A stretch of DNA of 64,000 bases from the NCBI RefSeq assembly GCF_009707865.1, contig NZ_WMBA01000036.1, forward strand, positions 1 to 64,000, written 5' to 3'. The stretch's first letter is position 1. Every line of letters begins with the position of its first letter. Made by a program: the position numbers and the translations under genes. Of this stretch, positions 7,784 to 16,985 are shown piece after piece. The notes under the pieces were generated by a model. That model worked only from the letters and a program-made list of their open reading frames with translations, did no database searches and had not been told where the DNA came from. The stretch is from Amycolatopsis pithecellobii (lineage in GTDB: Bacteria > Actinomycetota > Actinomycetes > Mycobacteriales > Pseudonocardiaceae).

Positions 7784-8674
7784 CTACGCGATGGTCGTCT
7801 GTAGCGAACCGAGCCCCTCGACGTAGGCAACGACGACGTCGCCAGGGACGAGGTAGGCGTCATTGTGGGCAGCGGCCGTCCCGGCGGGGGTCCCGGTCAG
7901 GACGAGGTCGCCCGGCTCCAGCGTGACCGAAGCGCTGAGTGCCGCGATCTGCGCACGCAGACCGATGATCATCTTGGCGGTGTTGGACTTCTGCCGCACC
8001 TCCCCGTTCACCGTCAGACCCAGGTCCAGATTGGACGGATCGTCGATGAACCGCGCCGGGACGACGGCAGGCCCGACCGGAGTCGACCCGTCCGCGTTCT
8101 TCGACGCGGTCCAGTCCACGCCGAAGATCGAATGCCGGAGGAGGCCGGGGTCGCGGACCGAAAGGTCGTTCGCCACCGTGTATCCCGCGACGTAGTCGAG
8201 GGCATCCTCGGGCGAGACACGGCGTGCCCGGCGGCCGATGACGGCGGTCAGCTCGACCTCCCAGTCGAATTTCTGGACGCCCGCCGGTCGCTCGACAACG
8301 CCGCGGTGCCCGGACAGCACACCGGGCTGGGCCAGGAAATGGAACGCACGTTCAGCGAAGTCGGCCGGTGGCTGCGGCATCAGCTCCTCGACGTGGTCGG
8401 TGAAGTTGGCACCCGCGCACCAGATGGTCGGGCGGCCGAGACCGGCAGGCCCGAATTCGACCTCCTCGGCCGGCAAGCCACTCGGTGCCGGGTGCTGCGC
8501 GAGGGCTTCCGCGATCGTGTCGATCCACGCCGACCAGTCGGCGAGGACGCCGGCGAAGGCGTCGGGCGCGTCGGCTCCCACGAGCCGCCGCAGCGGGTAC
8601 ACCATTTCACCGGCGAGCACAGCGACGGTCGGGGTCGCATCGACCACGATGTTGGCGATACCGAAGGCGGGCAT
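7784..8674 (-). CDS. Fumarylacetoacetate hydrolase family protein
   Basis: A 296-residue FAH-superfamily enzyme. Recognisable blocks are PTIWCAGANFTDHVEE (usual Y is F), the metal-binding DWEVELTAVIGRRARRVSPE, YTVANDLSVRD, and the C-terminal GDLVLTGTPAGT and GDVVVAYVEGLGSL. The acidic Mg2+ ligands (E-x-E of WEVELT and the D of NDLSVRD) are present. Members hydrolyse C-C bonds in 1,3-diketo acids, or act as 2-oxo-hept-3-ene-dioate isomerases or hydratases late in meta-cleavage pathways. ATG 8674 has AAGGAG seven bases upstream. It lies 28 bases downstream of a decayed hydantoinase B gene, hinting at an original role in heterocycle or ring breakdown. The exact reaction is not assigned. Confidence 0.9.
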   Translation of the reverse strand: MPAFGIANIVVDATPTVAVLAGEMVYPLRRLVGADAPDAFAGVLADWSAWIDTIAEALAQHPAPSGLPAEEVEFGPAGLGRPTIWCAGANFTDHVEELMPQPPADFAERAFHFLAQPGVLSGHRGVVERPAGVQKFDWEVELTAVIGRRARRVSPEDALDYVAGYTVANDLSVRDPGLLRHSIFGVDWTASKNADGSTPVGPAVVPARFIDDPSNLDLGLTVNGEVRQKSNTAKMIIGLRAQIAALSASVTLEPGDLVLTGTPAGTAAAHNDAYLVPGDVVVAYVEGLGSLQTTIA

Positions 8675-8702
8675 GGGGATTCTCCTTGTCAGAAGGGGTG
8701 TC

Positions 8703-9365
8703 TCAGGCGCGCAACGCCATGGTTGCGTCGGCGTCAATCGTGAAGTCGCACGGGTCATCGGAATGGGCGACAACGGCCACCCCGACGGATTCGGCGGCGC
8801 GCTTTCTGGGGTCGCCATATCCCCCGCCACCGCCGGTACGCACGGTGACACGGGTGCCGGATGCCACCGGCAGCGAGTCCCACCTTGCCGTTGACGAACT
8901 CGACGAGTTCGCCGCCCGTCCGCATGACCGACAGCTGATTCGGCACCGCGTCGTGCGCTCCGACGACACCCCACCGCCCTGCGGGCCGAAGTTGGTAAAG
9001 AACAGCCGCCCCGTACGCGGGTCGTATCCGGGCATCAGTGCCACCCCGAGATCCGCGTGATGCCCGGCGATGGCTCCGTCGGGGTAGACCTCCGACAGCG
9101 CGCGGAAAACACAGTCCACAATGATCATCGGGTAGGTCATCCACCACCGCATCGCCACGCGCTTGGTCGCGCTCACCACCCTGCCCTCGACCGTGCGGTA
9201 GCTCGAAGGTCTTTTCGATCACGCCGGAACCGCATCGCTGGATGAGTTCGCTCAGCCTGCGCTCGCCGGTGCGGATCGCCGCGACCTGAGCCCGGTTGGT
9301 CGCGATTTGACGATCGGCAGCTGCAGGCCCTCGGCGTAGCCGGCCGTTGCGTCCCGCAGCGCCAT
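8703..9365 (-). pseudogene. Hydantoinase B / oxoprolinase remnant
   Basis: Pieces of the HyuB family are scattered over three frames. They read IATNRAQVAAIRTGERRLSE, then AMRWWMTYPMIIVDCVFRAL, YPDGAIAGHHADLGVALMPG, GRLFFTNFGPQGGG, LSVMRTGGELVEFVNGKVG and VTVRTGGGGGYGDPRKR. HyuB is normally about 500-600 residues; here about 220 remain, with large internal deletions and at least three frame changes. A GGGAGG sits ahead of the ATG at 9365, which may be the original start, followed by ALRDATAGYAEG. The gene is dead. The ATP-dependent hydantoinase partner HyuA is absent from the window. It was transcribed leftward ahead of the FAH-family gene. Confidence 0.75.
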
Positions 9366-10270
9366 CACGTTGCCTCCCCTTGCGTCGAATGCTCGGCATG
9401 ACTGGTGTTGGGAGACAAGTAAAGAGGCGGACCTGACCTTCGTCAAATGCATGTTCATGAAGGGTCATATTCACCGCGTGCATACCTAATCCGAGGTGGC
9501 GCTGGACTGCGCCTGCGGTCTATACCTCAACGACGCCACTGCCTTGCCGCAACACCCGACGATGCAACAGAGCAGGGCCGCGGCGGGTGCGGCGGGGCTC
9601 GTCGCTCCACGCGCGCCCGCTCGTGCCGATCCCGCTGGCGACCCACCGCTGCTGCCTTGTCTGGCCGTCGAACCGTTGCAGCCAGGTCGCCGCACTCGCC
9701 AATCGGACTTATTTACGCAGGCGCGCGATCGGCCGCCCCCCGACGTTTACTGTTTTCGCTGGAGGAACTCTGGAGCACACTTGCGCGCACAACGGCATCC
9801 AACTGCACCGAACCACGCTGAACGGCACCGTTTTTCCTGCTGAGCATCATCGAACGTACCATCGTTCCCCGAGCCCTTATTTCGGGCAGAATCGTTGTCT
9901 GGGCGGACAGTTACCACGCAACAGGCACAACCGGATGTCAAACTCTGCCCGTGCGAGACTCTTCCCGACGGCGGTGTATCGCCTCTTCTTCCCCGGCACT
10001 GTCCCAGCATCAACCGCACCGGAGCCGCCGATCCCTGCGAGCCCCTTCCGGCGCAGTGCCGCTGCCCATCGCAGCGATGCCTGGACAGGCGTGGAGGACA
10101 TTGGCTCACCGAGCCCGCAGCAGGGCAAGGCAACGACCGGCGGACGAACCTTCGCTTTCGCCGAGATACCTGTGGCCCCGGCTGCCAAAACCAGCGCCTG
10201 CCCACTCCTGCGGCACGATGACGCCAGCCGTGCGGGTACCGGGGGCGGACCGCCGGGAAAGGACAGGCTC
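9366..10270. other. Long non-coding upstream region of the FAAL-ACP-AOS gene
   Basis: About 900 bp with no gene that I can support. One reading frame of the downstream biosynthetic gene is open back to 9587, but its extra sequence has no domain similarity and is rich in atypical Pro/Ser/Ala. The only good ribosome binding site is at 10258-10263, ahead of ATG 10271. The stretch 9780-9960 is visibly less GC-rich than its surroundings and is the likely promoter area. Divergent start regions of the hydantoinase remnant lie at the left end. Confidence 0.5.
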
Positions 10271-13200
10271 ATGACGTTGCACAACAATATCCAAAGCCTG
10301 GTCGAGCTGGTGTCGCAGCGCGCAGCCGACCAACCTGGATCGCTTCTGTATCGCTTCCTTTCTACCGGCGACATCGCCGATCCGGCCGACGAGATGACCT
10401 TTGCCGACCTCGATCGCGATGCGCGGGCGATTGGTACGTGGCTCCAGTCCCGGGCGGCCGCCGGAGAACGCATCGTGCTCCTGTACCCGCCGGGCCTCGA
10501 CTTCATCCGGGCGGTCTTCGGTTGCGCGTTCGGCCAGGCGATCGCGGTACCTGCCTTCCCACCGGATCCAGCACAATTGACCCGGACGCTCCCACGCCTG
10601 CGCGCCATCGTCGCCGACTGCTCAGCCCGCTACGTTTTCACCACCTCCGACATCAAGAAACTCGCCGGCCTGCTCATTCATGACGCACCTGAGCTGGGCA
10701 CCGTCGAGTGGGTGGCGACCGACGAGCTGGATCGACGGCTGGCAGACGACTGGCATTCGCCTCGGATTCACCGGGACGACACCGCCATGCTCCAGTACAC
10801 CTCAGGTTCGACCGGAACGCCCAAGGGCGTCGTCCTGACGCACGGGAACTTCCTGCACAATTCAGAGCAGATCCGGCAAGGGTTCGGCCACGACAGCTCC
10901 ACAATCGGTGTTGGCTGGTTGCCCCTTTACCACGACATGGGCCTCTCCGGATATGTCATTCAGCCGCTCTACTACGGCGGCTCAACCGTACTCATGTCGC
11001 CGCTCGCGTTCCTTGAACAGCCGGCTCGGTGGCTTCAGGCGATCTCCCATTTTCGGGCGACGACGAGCGGTGGACCGAACTTCGCGTACGACCTCTGTGC
11101 GCGCAAGATAACCGACCAGGAGCGGACCGGCCTGGATCTCAGCTGCTGGCGCGTAGCCTTCAACGGCTCCGAACCGATCCGGGCAGCAACCCTGGACCGC
11201 TTTTCGGAGACTTTCGCCCCGCATGGATTCAAGCCCGCCGCATTCCACCCGTGCTACGGACTGGCGGAGGCAACCCTCTACGTGACCGGCGTGCGAGAGG
11301 GCGAGGGGGCAGCGGTGCACCAGGCCGACGCCTCAGCGCTCAGGCAGGGCCGATTCACGGAATCCTCCCCGGGCGACGGGGATTCGCGGGTTCTCGTCTC
11401 CTGCGGGCGGCCGCGGCTGAACCAGGAGGTCGTCGTTGTCGACCCGGACTCAGCCCGTCAACGGGCTGCGGGAGAAGTCGGCGAGATCTGGGTCCGCGGC
11501 GGCAGCGTCGCGCACGGCTATTGGTTGCGGCCGGACGCAACCGCGCGCACCTTCGGTGCGCGCCTAGCCGACGACGGAGAACGCCCGTTCCTGCGAACCG
11601 GCGACCTTGGCGTCCTCGTCGAAGGCGAGCTATACGTCGTCGGCCGCCTCAAGGATCTGATGATCGTCAACGGCTTGAATCACTACCCCGAAGACATCGA
11701 ACACACGGTCGCCGCCTGCCACCCTGCCATCCGCGCCGGGTGCTCGGCCGTGTTCTCGGTGAACGATCCGCGGGGCGGGCAGGAACTGCCAGTGGCTGTC
11801 GCGGAGATCGACCCGGCCAAGACGACCGACGCAGGTGAGGTGATCGAGGCGGTCCGGCATGCGGTCGCCCGAGAACATCGCGTGGCGCTGCACGGAGTGG
11901 CCCTGGTCCGGCCACGAACCGTTGCGAAGACCACCAGCGGCAAGATCCAGCGCCATGCAGTCCGGCAGGCGTGGCTCGCGGATGAACTGGACCTGGTGAA
12001 CGAATGGCGCCGGATGCCGAGCAGGATGCTCAGCCAGCGCACCGGGCCGGAGGCGAGCGACGGAGCCGACGAAGCTGGCCCGCAAGATGCGGAGTCGGAG
12101 CTTCTCGCCCTCGTCCTCGAGGCCATCGGGCAACTGGTCGATTTTTCACCGGCCGAAAGCCCCGGCCCGGAGACTCGGCTCAACGCCCTGGGACTCGATT
12201 CTTTGAATGCAGCCGCGTTGGCACGGACCCTCGAGCAGCGGACCGGCTTCCGGGTACCGGTCGAGACGACCGCCGGCGATCCCAGCCTCGGCGAACTCGC
12301 CCACCAGTTGCTCGTACTCTCCCAAGCGGCCGCAGTCGCCGAGCCCGTTACCAGCAGCGAGCACATAGACCTTGCTGCAGTCGCCGATCCGATCATGCGG
12401 TTGCCCTTCACCGCTCGGCTAGGCGGTTTTGCACAGTTGATCAGCGACACCGGGTTCGATGCCCATTATCGCCGGGAGATCACCTCGCCCATCGGTCGCG
12501 AGGTCACCGTCCTCGACCCGTACACACTGACCGAGAAGAAGATGCTGATGTTCGGCTCGAACAGCTATCTCAGTCTGGCTGATCACCCACAGGTGGCCGA
12601 CCGCGTCCGTGGGGCACTGGACAGCGGAGCCGTCGGGCTCGGCGGAGCACCGCTGTTGAGCGGATTCACCCGATGGCACCGGGAGCTCGAGCAGAGGTTG
12701 GCCAAGCTGAAAGGAACAGAGGACGCACTGCTGTTCTCGAGCGGATACAGCACAAACCTTGGCGTGGTATCAGCCTGCTGCCGGCCCGGCTCCTTCGTCC
12801 TGGTCGACGAATACATGCACGCATCCTTTCTCGACGGCCTAAAAATGGCCCGAGTGCATCATGCGGCATTCCGGCACAATGACGTGGAACATCTGGCACA
12901 GCTACTCAACCGACACGCGCCGGAACAATCCGACATATTCATCGGAATTGAGGGTTTGTACTCGATGGACGGCGACGTTGCCCCAGTGGACGACATCACC
13001 GACCTCGCCGACCGATTCGACGCGACCGTCATACTCGACGAAGCACACGCAACCGGAGTACTGGGTCCGACAGGACGCGGCGCGGTCGAGCGATTTTCCA
13101 GAGAGGGAAGGGTTCCCATTATCACGGGAACCCTCAGTAAAGCATTCGCCGGCCTGGGAGGCTTCGCTTGCGGAAGCAAGGAGCTGATCCAGTACCTGCG

Positions 13201-13651
13201 GCTCATGTCTCGTTCGAACATGTTCTCCACCGCCATGCCGCCCACCCTGGTCGCCCAGGCTTTGGGTGCACTCGACGTCCTGGAAAGCGAGCCCGGCCTG
13301 TTGCGCCGCCTGCGCGACAACATCCGGCAGGCCCAGGAGAGCTTCCACCGGGTCGGCATACGCACGGAAGGCGACCCCGAGTCACCGATCATCCCCATCC
13401 GAACGCCACCCACAATGGACATTCGAGCAGCGAGCAGGAAGATGCACGATGCCGGCATCTTCGTCAATACAGTCGAGTACCCGGCAGTTCCGCCAAACCA
13501 GCAGCGCTTCCGAGTAAGCATGATGGCATCACACACAGCATCGGATATCGAGCGGATGACGAATTGCTTTGCGGACGCGTGGAGCACCCTTGGTAAGGAG
13601 GAGGACGCATGGACCGGAAACTCCGTAAATCGAATCCCGTTGTCCTCGTGA
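10271..13651 (+). CDS. Trifunctional fatty acyl-AMP ligase / acyl carrier / alpha-oxoamine synthase fusion
   Basis: A 1126-residue protein with three domains. Residues ~1-590 are a fatty acyl-AMP ligase: YTSGSTGTPKGVVLTHGNF (from residue 176), GWLPLYHDMGLSG, FHPCYGLAEATLYV, LRTGDLG and the late lysine motif TVAKTTSGKIQRH. Residues ~600-690 are a carrier domain with phosphopantetheine serine 644 in LGLDSLNAA. Residues ~735-1115 are a PLP enzyme of the 8-amino-7-oxononanoate/serine palmitoyl synthase family: FGSNSYLSLADHP, GLGGAPLLSGFTRWH, ILDEAHATGVLGPTGRG and Schiff-base lysine 957 in TLSKAFAGLGG. Predicted chemistry: activate a fatty acid, load it on the carrier, then condense it with an amino acid, losing CO2, to give an alpha-amino ketone. 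ATG 10271 has AAAGGA seven bases upstream. The downstream reductase overlaps by 43 bases. Confidence 0.93.
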   Translation: MTLHNNIQSLVELVSQRAADQPGSLLYRFLSTGDIADPADEMTFADLDRDARAIGTWLQSRAAAGERIVLLYPPGLDFIRAVFGCAFGQAIAVPAFPPDPAQLTRTLPRLRAIVADCSARYVFTTSDIKKLAGLLIHDAPELGTVEWVATDELDRRLADDWHSPRIHRDDTAMLQYTSGSTGTPKGVVLTHGNFLHNSEQIRQGFGHDSSTIGVGWLPLYHDMGLSGYVIQPLYYGGSTVLMSPLAFLEQPARWLQAISHFRATTSGGPNFAYDLCARKITDQERTGLDLSCWRVAFNGSEPIRAATLDRFSETFAPHGFKPAAFHPCYGLAEATLYVTGVREGEGAAVHQADASALRQGRFTESSPGDGDSRVLVSCGRPRLNQEVVVVDPDSARQRAAGEVGEIWVRGGSVAHGYWLRPDATARTFGARLADDGERPFLRTGDLGVLVEGELYVVGRLKDLMIVNGLNHYPEDIEHTVAACHPAIRAGCSAVFSVNDPRGGQELPVAVAEIDPAKTTDAGEVIEAVRHAVAREHRVALHGVALVRPRTVAKTTSGKIQRHAVRQAWLADELDLVNEWRRMPSRMLSQRTGPEASDGADEAGPQDAESELLALVLEAIGQLVDFSPAESPGPETRLNALGLDSLNAAALARTLEQRTGFRVPVETTAGDPSLGELAHQLLVLSQAAAVAEPVTSSEHIDLAAVADPIMRLPFTARLGGFAQLISDTGFDAHYRREITSPIGREVTVLDPYTLTEKKMLMFGSNSYLSLADHPQVADRVRGALDSGAVGLGGAPLLSGFTRWHRELEQRLAKLKGTEDALLFSSGYSTNLGVVSACCRPGSFVLVDEYMHASFLDGLKMARVHHAAFRHNDVEHLAQLLNRHAPEQSDIFIGIEGLYSMDGDVAPVDDITDLADRFDATVILDEAHATGVLGPTGRGAVERFSREGRVPIITGTLSKAFAGLGGFACGSKELIQYLRLMSRSNMFSTAMPPTLVAQALGALDVLESEPGLLRRLRDNIRQAQESFHRVGIRTEGDPESPIIPIRTPPTMDIRAASRKMHDAGIFVNTVEYPAVPPNQQRFRVSMMASHTASDIERMTNCFADAWSTLGKEEDAWTGNSVNRIPLSS

Positions 13652-14478
13652 CGGGGAGTTCGTCCGGCATTGGTGCCGCCTGTGCAGATCGACTGTCCCG
13701 AGCAGGGTGCACGGTGTACGGCGCCTCAAGACGTGGTCACGCCGAGGGTGATATCCGACCTTTGGTGCTGGACGTTTCAGACGATGATTCCGTCAAGTGC
13801 GCCGTCTCCACCGTACTAAAGCGCGAGGGGCACATCGACGTCCTGGTGAACAATGCGGGATTCGGCCTCCTGGGAGCGGTGGAGGAGACTTCCGCCGATG
13901 AGGCACGAGAGCAGTTCGAAGTAAATTTCCTTGGGTATCATCGAATGACTTGCGCCGTGCTGCCGAGCATGCGGCAGCGCAAGAGCGGAATGATTATCAA
14001 CATCAGCTCTCTTGCCGGCATGCTCGGCCTACCCTTCGAGTCCTTTTACTGCGCATCGAAATTTGCCGTGGAAGGATGGTCGGAAGCGCTTGCCCACGAG
14101 GTTTCCTCTGATGGAATCCGCATTGCCATCGTGCAGCCGTCCGACATCAGGACCGACTTCCCCGCAAACCGCCGCACGACCGCAGCGTTCGGCACCGATC
14201 CCACGCTCAAGACGCGAGCGAGCAATGTAATGGAGGTCGTCCTCCGCGATGAGACGCAGGGGCAGGGTCCAGACGTGGTGGCCCGGCGGGTAGCACACAT
14301 AATCGCATCACCGGGGAAGAAACTCCGGTATCCGGCAGGTTCGATCGCTCAGCGCGGGGGAGTTGCCTTGAAGAGATGGCTTCCGGAAGCATTGTTCCTG
14401 CGCGCTATCCGAAAATACTATCGGGTGGACGCCGCGCAGTGCCAGGAACGGAGGTCAACGATCGCGATCGGCCGGTGA
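13609..14478 (+). CDS. SDR-family reductase coupled to the FAAL-ACP-AOS gene (putative ketoreductase)
   Basis: A 289-residue classical short-chain dehydrogenase: [16 protein letters not shown] at the N-terminus, [23 protein letters not shown], and the catalytic [10 protein letters not shown]. It is longer than the ~250 norm because of a C-terminal extension with basic residues ([20 protein letters not shown]), like 3-ketodihydrosphingosine-reductase-type and KDSR-like SDRs. It starts inside the preceding gene at an ATG with AAGGAGG seven bases upstream, so the two are translationally coupled. The obvious substrate is the 2-amino-3-ketone made by the preceding enzyme, yielding a sphingoid-base-like amino alcohol; this is inference from context. 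Confidence 0.9.
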   Translation: MDRKLRKSNPVVLVTGSSSGIGAACADRLSRAGCTVYGASRRGHAEGDIRPLVLDVSDDDSVKCAVSTVLKREGHIDVLVNNAGFGLLGAVEETSADEAREQFEVNFLGYHRMTCAVLPSMRQRKSGMIINISSLAGMLGLPFESFYCASKFAVEGWSEALAHEVSSDGIRIAIVQPSDIRTDFPANRRTTAAFGTDPTLKTRASNVMEVVLRDETQGQGPDVVARRVAHIIASPGKKLRYPAGSIAQRGGVALKRWLPEALFLRAIRKYYRVDAAQCQERRSTIAIGR

Positions 14479-14689
14479 AGCGGAGATAATCCAGTCAGAG
14501 CCGAGATCTCCTCATTGCCGGGCCGACACCACGCAACGACGATGTGCCGTCATGGCGACGGCAACCTGCACGCCGAAAAACAACGTACGTCCTGCGAAAA
14601 CCGTAGTGCCGGGCGATCATGAAAACTGTGGCCTCGGGGGAACTCACTACAACACAAACCCCCACGCAGAAGCCCTGGAGGCCCTGCTC

Positions 14690-15057
14690 CAGAAGCTACC
14701 CGACCCTGCTGCACCGGCTCGACCGTCTCTTGAGCGCCCCAAACCACGGCGGGCACGCCAACTCGACGTCAACCAGGTCCAGGAACTCGTCACCGGTTAC
14801 CAGGCCGGAGCGACGGTCTACGAACTGGGCCACCGGTTCGGCATCGAACGGCGGACAGTCAGCAACATCCGCAAACGACACGACGTACCGATGCGCCGCC
14901 GCGGACTCTCCCGAGCAGGTCGACCACGCCATCCACCTCTACAACCTCGGCTGGCCCCTCGCCCGAGTCGGCGAACACCTGGGTGTCGACCACACCACCG
15001 TAGTGACCAAACTCCGCAAACGCGGCATCCCCACCCGCGACACCCACGGGCGGGCAT
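14690..15057 (+). pseudogene. C-terminal fragment of a serine recombinase/resolvase, frameshifted twice
   Basis: The fragment reads [14 protein letters not shown] in one frame, then [40 protein letters not shown] and [12 protein letters not shown] in a second. It returns to the first frame as [20 protein letters not shown], then [20 protein letters not shown] and TRDTHGR. These are the tandem helix-turn-helix units found at the C-terminus of actinobacterial serine recombinases. The catalytic N-terminal domain is absent. Two frame changes (about 14745 and 14910) confirm decay. It borders a tyrosinase fragment and marks an old mobile element insertion. Confidence 0.6.
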
Positions 15058-15069
15058 CGCCGGGCCGGC

Positions 15070-15419
15070 GCAGCAGGTGTCCACCTATGACCTGTTCACG
15101 GTGTGGCATCACCTTGCGATGGGCCGCCTCACCCCGCCGACCCAGGGCGACCGGAACGCCGCCCACAGTGGCCCGGTTTTCCTGCCCTGGCACCGGCTGA
15201 TGCTGCTCCTTCCGGAACTGCAGATGCAACGCGTCCTCGGCACGGAGGAGTTCGCTCTCCCCTACTGGGACTGGGCCGCCGACGGGGATCTCCCCGCCGC
15301 GCAGCAGGCCGCCACACCGCATCGACGACGTCATGTACTCGATCCTCACCAGCCAGCCGGTAACACCGGGCGACATGCTCGACGTGAGCACGTTCTACAC
15401 CTACGACAAACTCCGCTGA
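15070..15419 (+). pseudogene. Tyrosinase-family copper enzyme fragment
   Basis: The part that can be read is [19 protein letters not shown], then [19 protein letters not shown] and [20 protein letters not shown]. After a frame change near 15315 it continues as [20 protein letters not shown] and [12 protein letters not shown] to a stop. The H...[10 protein letters not shown] and PYWDW blocks are the copper-A region of the common central tyrosinase domain. The copper-B HNxxH block and the N-terminus are missing, so the product cannot bind the dinuclear copper. The fragment is abutted directly by the recombinase remnant, suggesting deletion through a mobile element. Confidence 0.65.
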
Positions 15420-15506
15420 CCACGCAGCGCAGGCGTCGTCGGTGTGTAGTAACACAGGAGCGCCCCGAATTGCGATCTTGCCCAGTGCGCCGGTTACCGT
15501 AGGACC

Positions 15507-15902
15507 ATGAGCAGCGCCAACCAGCACCAGCTGACGCGCTGGCTGCTGCTCGCCGTCCTGGCGCTGGGTCTGATCGCCATGCATCACGCGCCCGCAGAGC
15601 ACGGTTCCGCCGATGGCGCCGCGATGTCCGTAGTCGCGATGACCGCGGAGCCGTCGCCCACGTTGTCCGCGGCGCCGATGACGGACGACCACGGCATGGG
15701 CGCGATGCTGCACCAATGCCTCGCCGTACTCGGGCAGCTCACCTTCGGCGCACTCCTGGTTCTTCTGCTGGTCCTGGGTTTCGCGCGGCTCACGACCCGG
15801 CATCGCGTGCCCTCCCCTCGGGCACGCGCCCGCGCGCCTGATCGTCCGGCCGGTTCCGGTGGCCGATCTCTACTGACTTCGGTGTGCGTGTTGCGGCTGT
15901 GA
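15507..15902 (+). CDS. Small membrane protein, DUF6153-like
   Basis: A 131-residue protein with an N-terminal hydrophobic segment (LTRWLLLAVLALGLIAMHHA, residues ~10-27), a His/Met-rich loop (MHHAPAEHG, TDDHGMGAMLHQ) and a second hydrophobic helix (GQLTFGALLVLLLVLGFARL, residues ~75-95), then a basic tail. This architecture matches small actinobacterial DUF6153-type proteins that are commonly encoded just before a DUF305 lipoprotein, as here (70 bases downstream). The His and Met residues facing the outside suggest copper contact; that is inference. Confidence 0.75.
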   Translation: MSSANQHQLTRWLLLAVLALGLIAMHHAPAEHGSADGAAMSVVAMTAEPSPTLSAAPMTDDHGMGAMLHQCLAVLGQLTFGALLVLLLVLGFARLTTRHRVPSPRARARAPDRPAGSGGRSLLTSVCVLRL

Positions 15903-15972
15903 CATGGCGCGCGGCGCCTTCGTGTGCCGTTTCGCCTTGATCGCAACCACACACGACATCGAAGGAATCGAC

Positions 15973-16593
15973 GTGAACAAGACAATCCTGGGTATCGCCA
16001 TGTCTATCGCCGCCACCGGTCTGGTCCTGGCGGGGTGCAGCAACGGCGACGGGTCCCCGCACAACGGCATGAGCATGATGAGCAGCAGCGCAGCCCCCGC
16101 GCCAGCGTCCGCCCACAACGCCGCCGACGTCACGTTCGCGCAGGCGATGATCCCGCACCACCAACAGGCCATCGAGATGGCCGGACTCGCCGCGTCACGC
16201 AGCAGCAACCCGAAGGTCAAGGACCTGGCGAGCCGGATTCAGAGCGCGCAAGACCCGGAGATCCAGCAGATGCAGACCTGGCTCACACAATGGGGCGCGG
16301 CGCCGAGCGGCATGCCGTCGATGCCCGAAATGAACCACGGGTCCATGCCCGGCGCCTCGATGCCCGGCATGATGACCGACACCGACATGCAGAAACTGCA
16401 ACAGGCCGGCGGCGCGCAATTCGACAAGATGTTCCTGCAGATGATGGTCCACCATCACCAGGGTGCCGTCGAGATGGCCAAAACCGAGCTCGCCCAAGGC
16501 TCCAACACCGACGCGAAGGCACTCGCGCGGCGCATCATCGACAGCCAGACAGCCGAGATCACCGAGATGCAGCAACTGCTCACCACGATGTGA
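15973..16593 (+). CDS. DUF305 lipoprotein
   Basis: A 206-residue secreted lipoprotein. The GTG start at 15973 has GAAGGA six bases upstream and opens a signal peptide with lipobox VLAGC at about residue 21. Two ferritin-like DUF305 repeats follow: FAQAMIPHHQQAIEMAGLA and MFLQMMVHHHQGAVEMAKTE, each with the HHxQA-EMA signature, separated by a Met/His-rich linker (MPSMPEMNHGSMPGASMPGM). DUF305 proteins are extracytoplasmic and frequently lie near copper genes; the methionine-rich linker resembles copper-binding sequences. Function is not established. It forms a likely operon with the preceding DUF6153-like gene and is followed by a strong hairpin. Confidence 0.9.
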   Translation: MNKTILGIAMSIAATGLVLAGCSNGDGSPHNGMSMMSSSAAPAPASAHNAADVTFAQAMIPHHQQAIEMAGLAASRSSNPKVKDLASRIQSAQDPEIQQMQTWLTQWGAAPSGMPSMPEMNHGSMPGASMPGMMTDTDMQKLQQAGGAQFDKMFLQMMVHHHQGAVEMAKTELAQGSNTDAKALARRIIDSQTAEITEMQQLLTTM

Positions 16594-16603
16594 CTTGTGG
16601 GGC

Positions 16604-16640
16604 CTGGGGTGGGGAGCGGCAGTTCCGCTCCCCACCCCAG
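16604..16640 (+). terminator. Rho-independent-type hairpin after the DUF305 gene
   Basis: CTGGGGTGGGGAGCGG (16604-16619) pairs perfectly with CCGCTCCCCACCCCAG (16625-16640) around a 5-base loop. The stem can extend further with one bulge. It begins 10 bases after the DUF305 stop. No U-tract follows, which is common for actinobacterial terminators. Confidence 0.8.
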
Positions 16641-16985
16641 CCCCGTTCCGGTAGGCGGCTGCCCTCCCAAGCATGATTCCCGCAGATCCCGCATCGAGCC
16701 CGGAATACCAGAAAATGTAGTGGTTGACGCAACGGCCCGAAGTCGCGATTTTCTTCCGACGGCAAGCCAGCGCATTCATCGCGGACGGCATAGCACGTTG
16801 AACCGTCCCCGGCGAAGGACGCTCACCCTGTCCTGCACGCTTTCCGTGATCTGTGGAAACGGGAGCAGATCGGTACGAGTCCAACCTGGAAACGTCGAGC
16901 CGCCATCCACTGGCGGGATTACTTTTCTTATTCATTACGCCGAAACGCGTCACCGCGTCAGCGGTGCCCCGCCAGCTCCCAACAA
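16641..16985. other. Non-coding stretch, nothing recognised
   Basis: About 345 bp between the DUF305 terminator and the terpene synthase remnant. Several spurious open frames exist on both strands, without domain similarity or ribosome binding sites. It is somewhat less GC-rich than neighbouring genes. Confidence 0.4.

Noticed and set aside
9587-10270. N-terminal extension of the FAAL-ACP-AOS protein (open frame from 9587)
   Set aside because: It has no similarity to any domain and an atypical composition, and an ideal AAAGGA ribosome binding site precedes ATG 10271, where the ligase domain begins.
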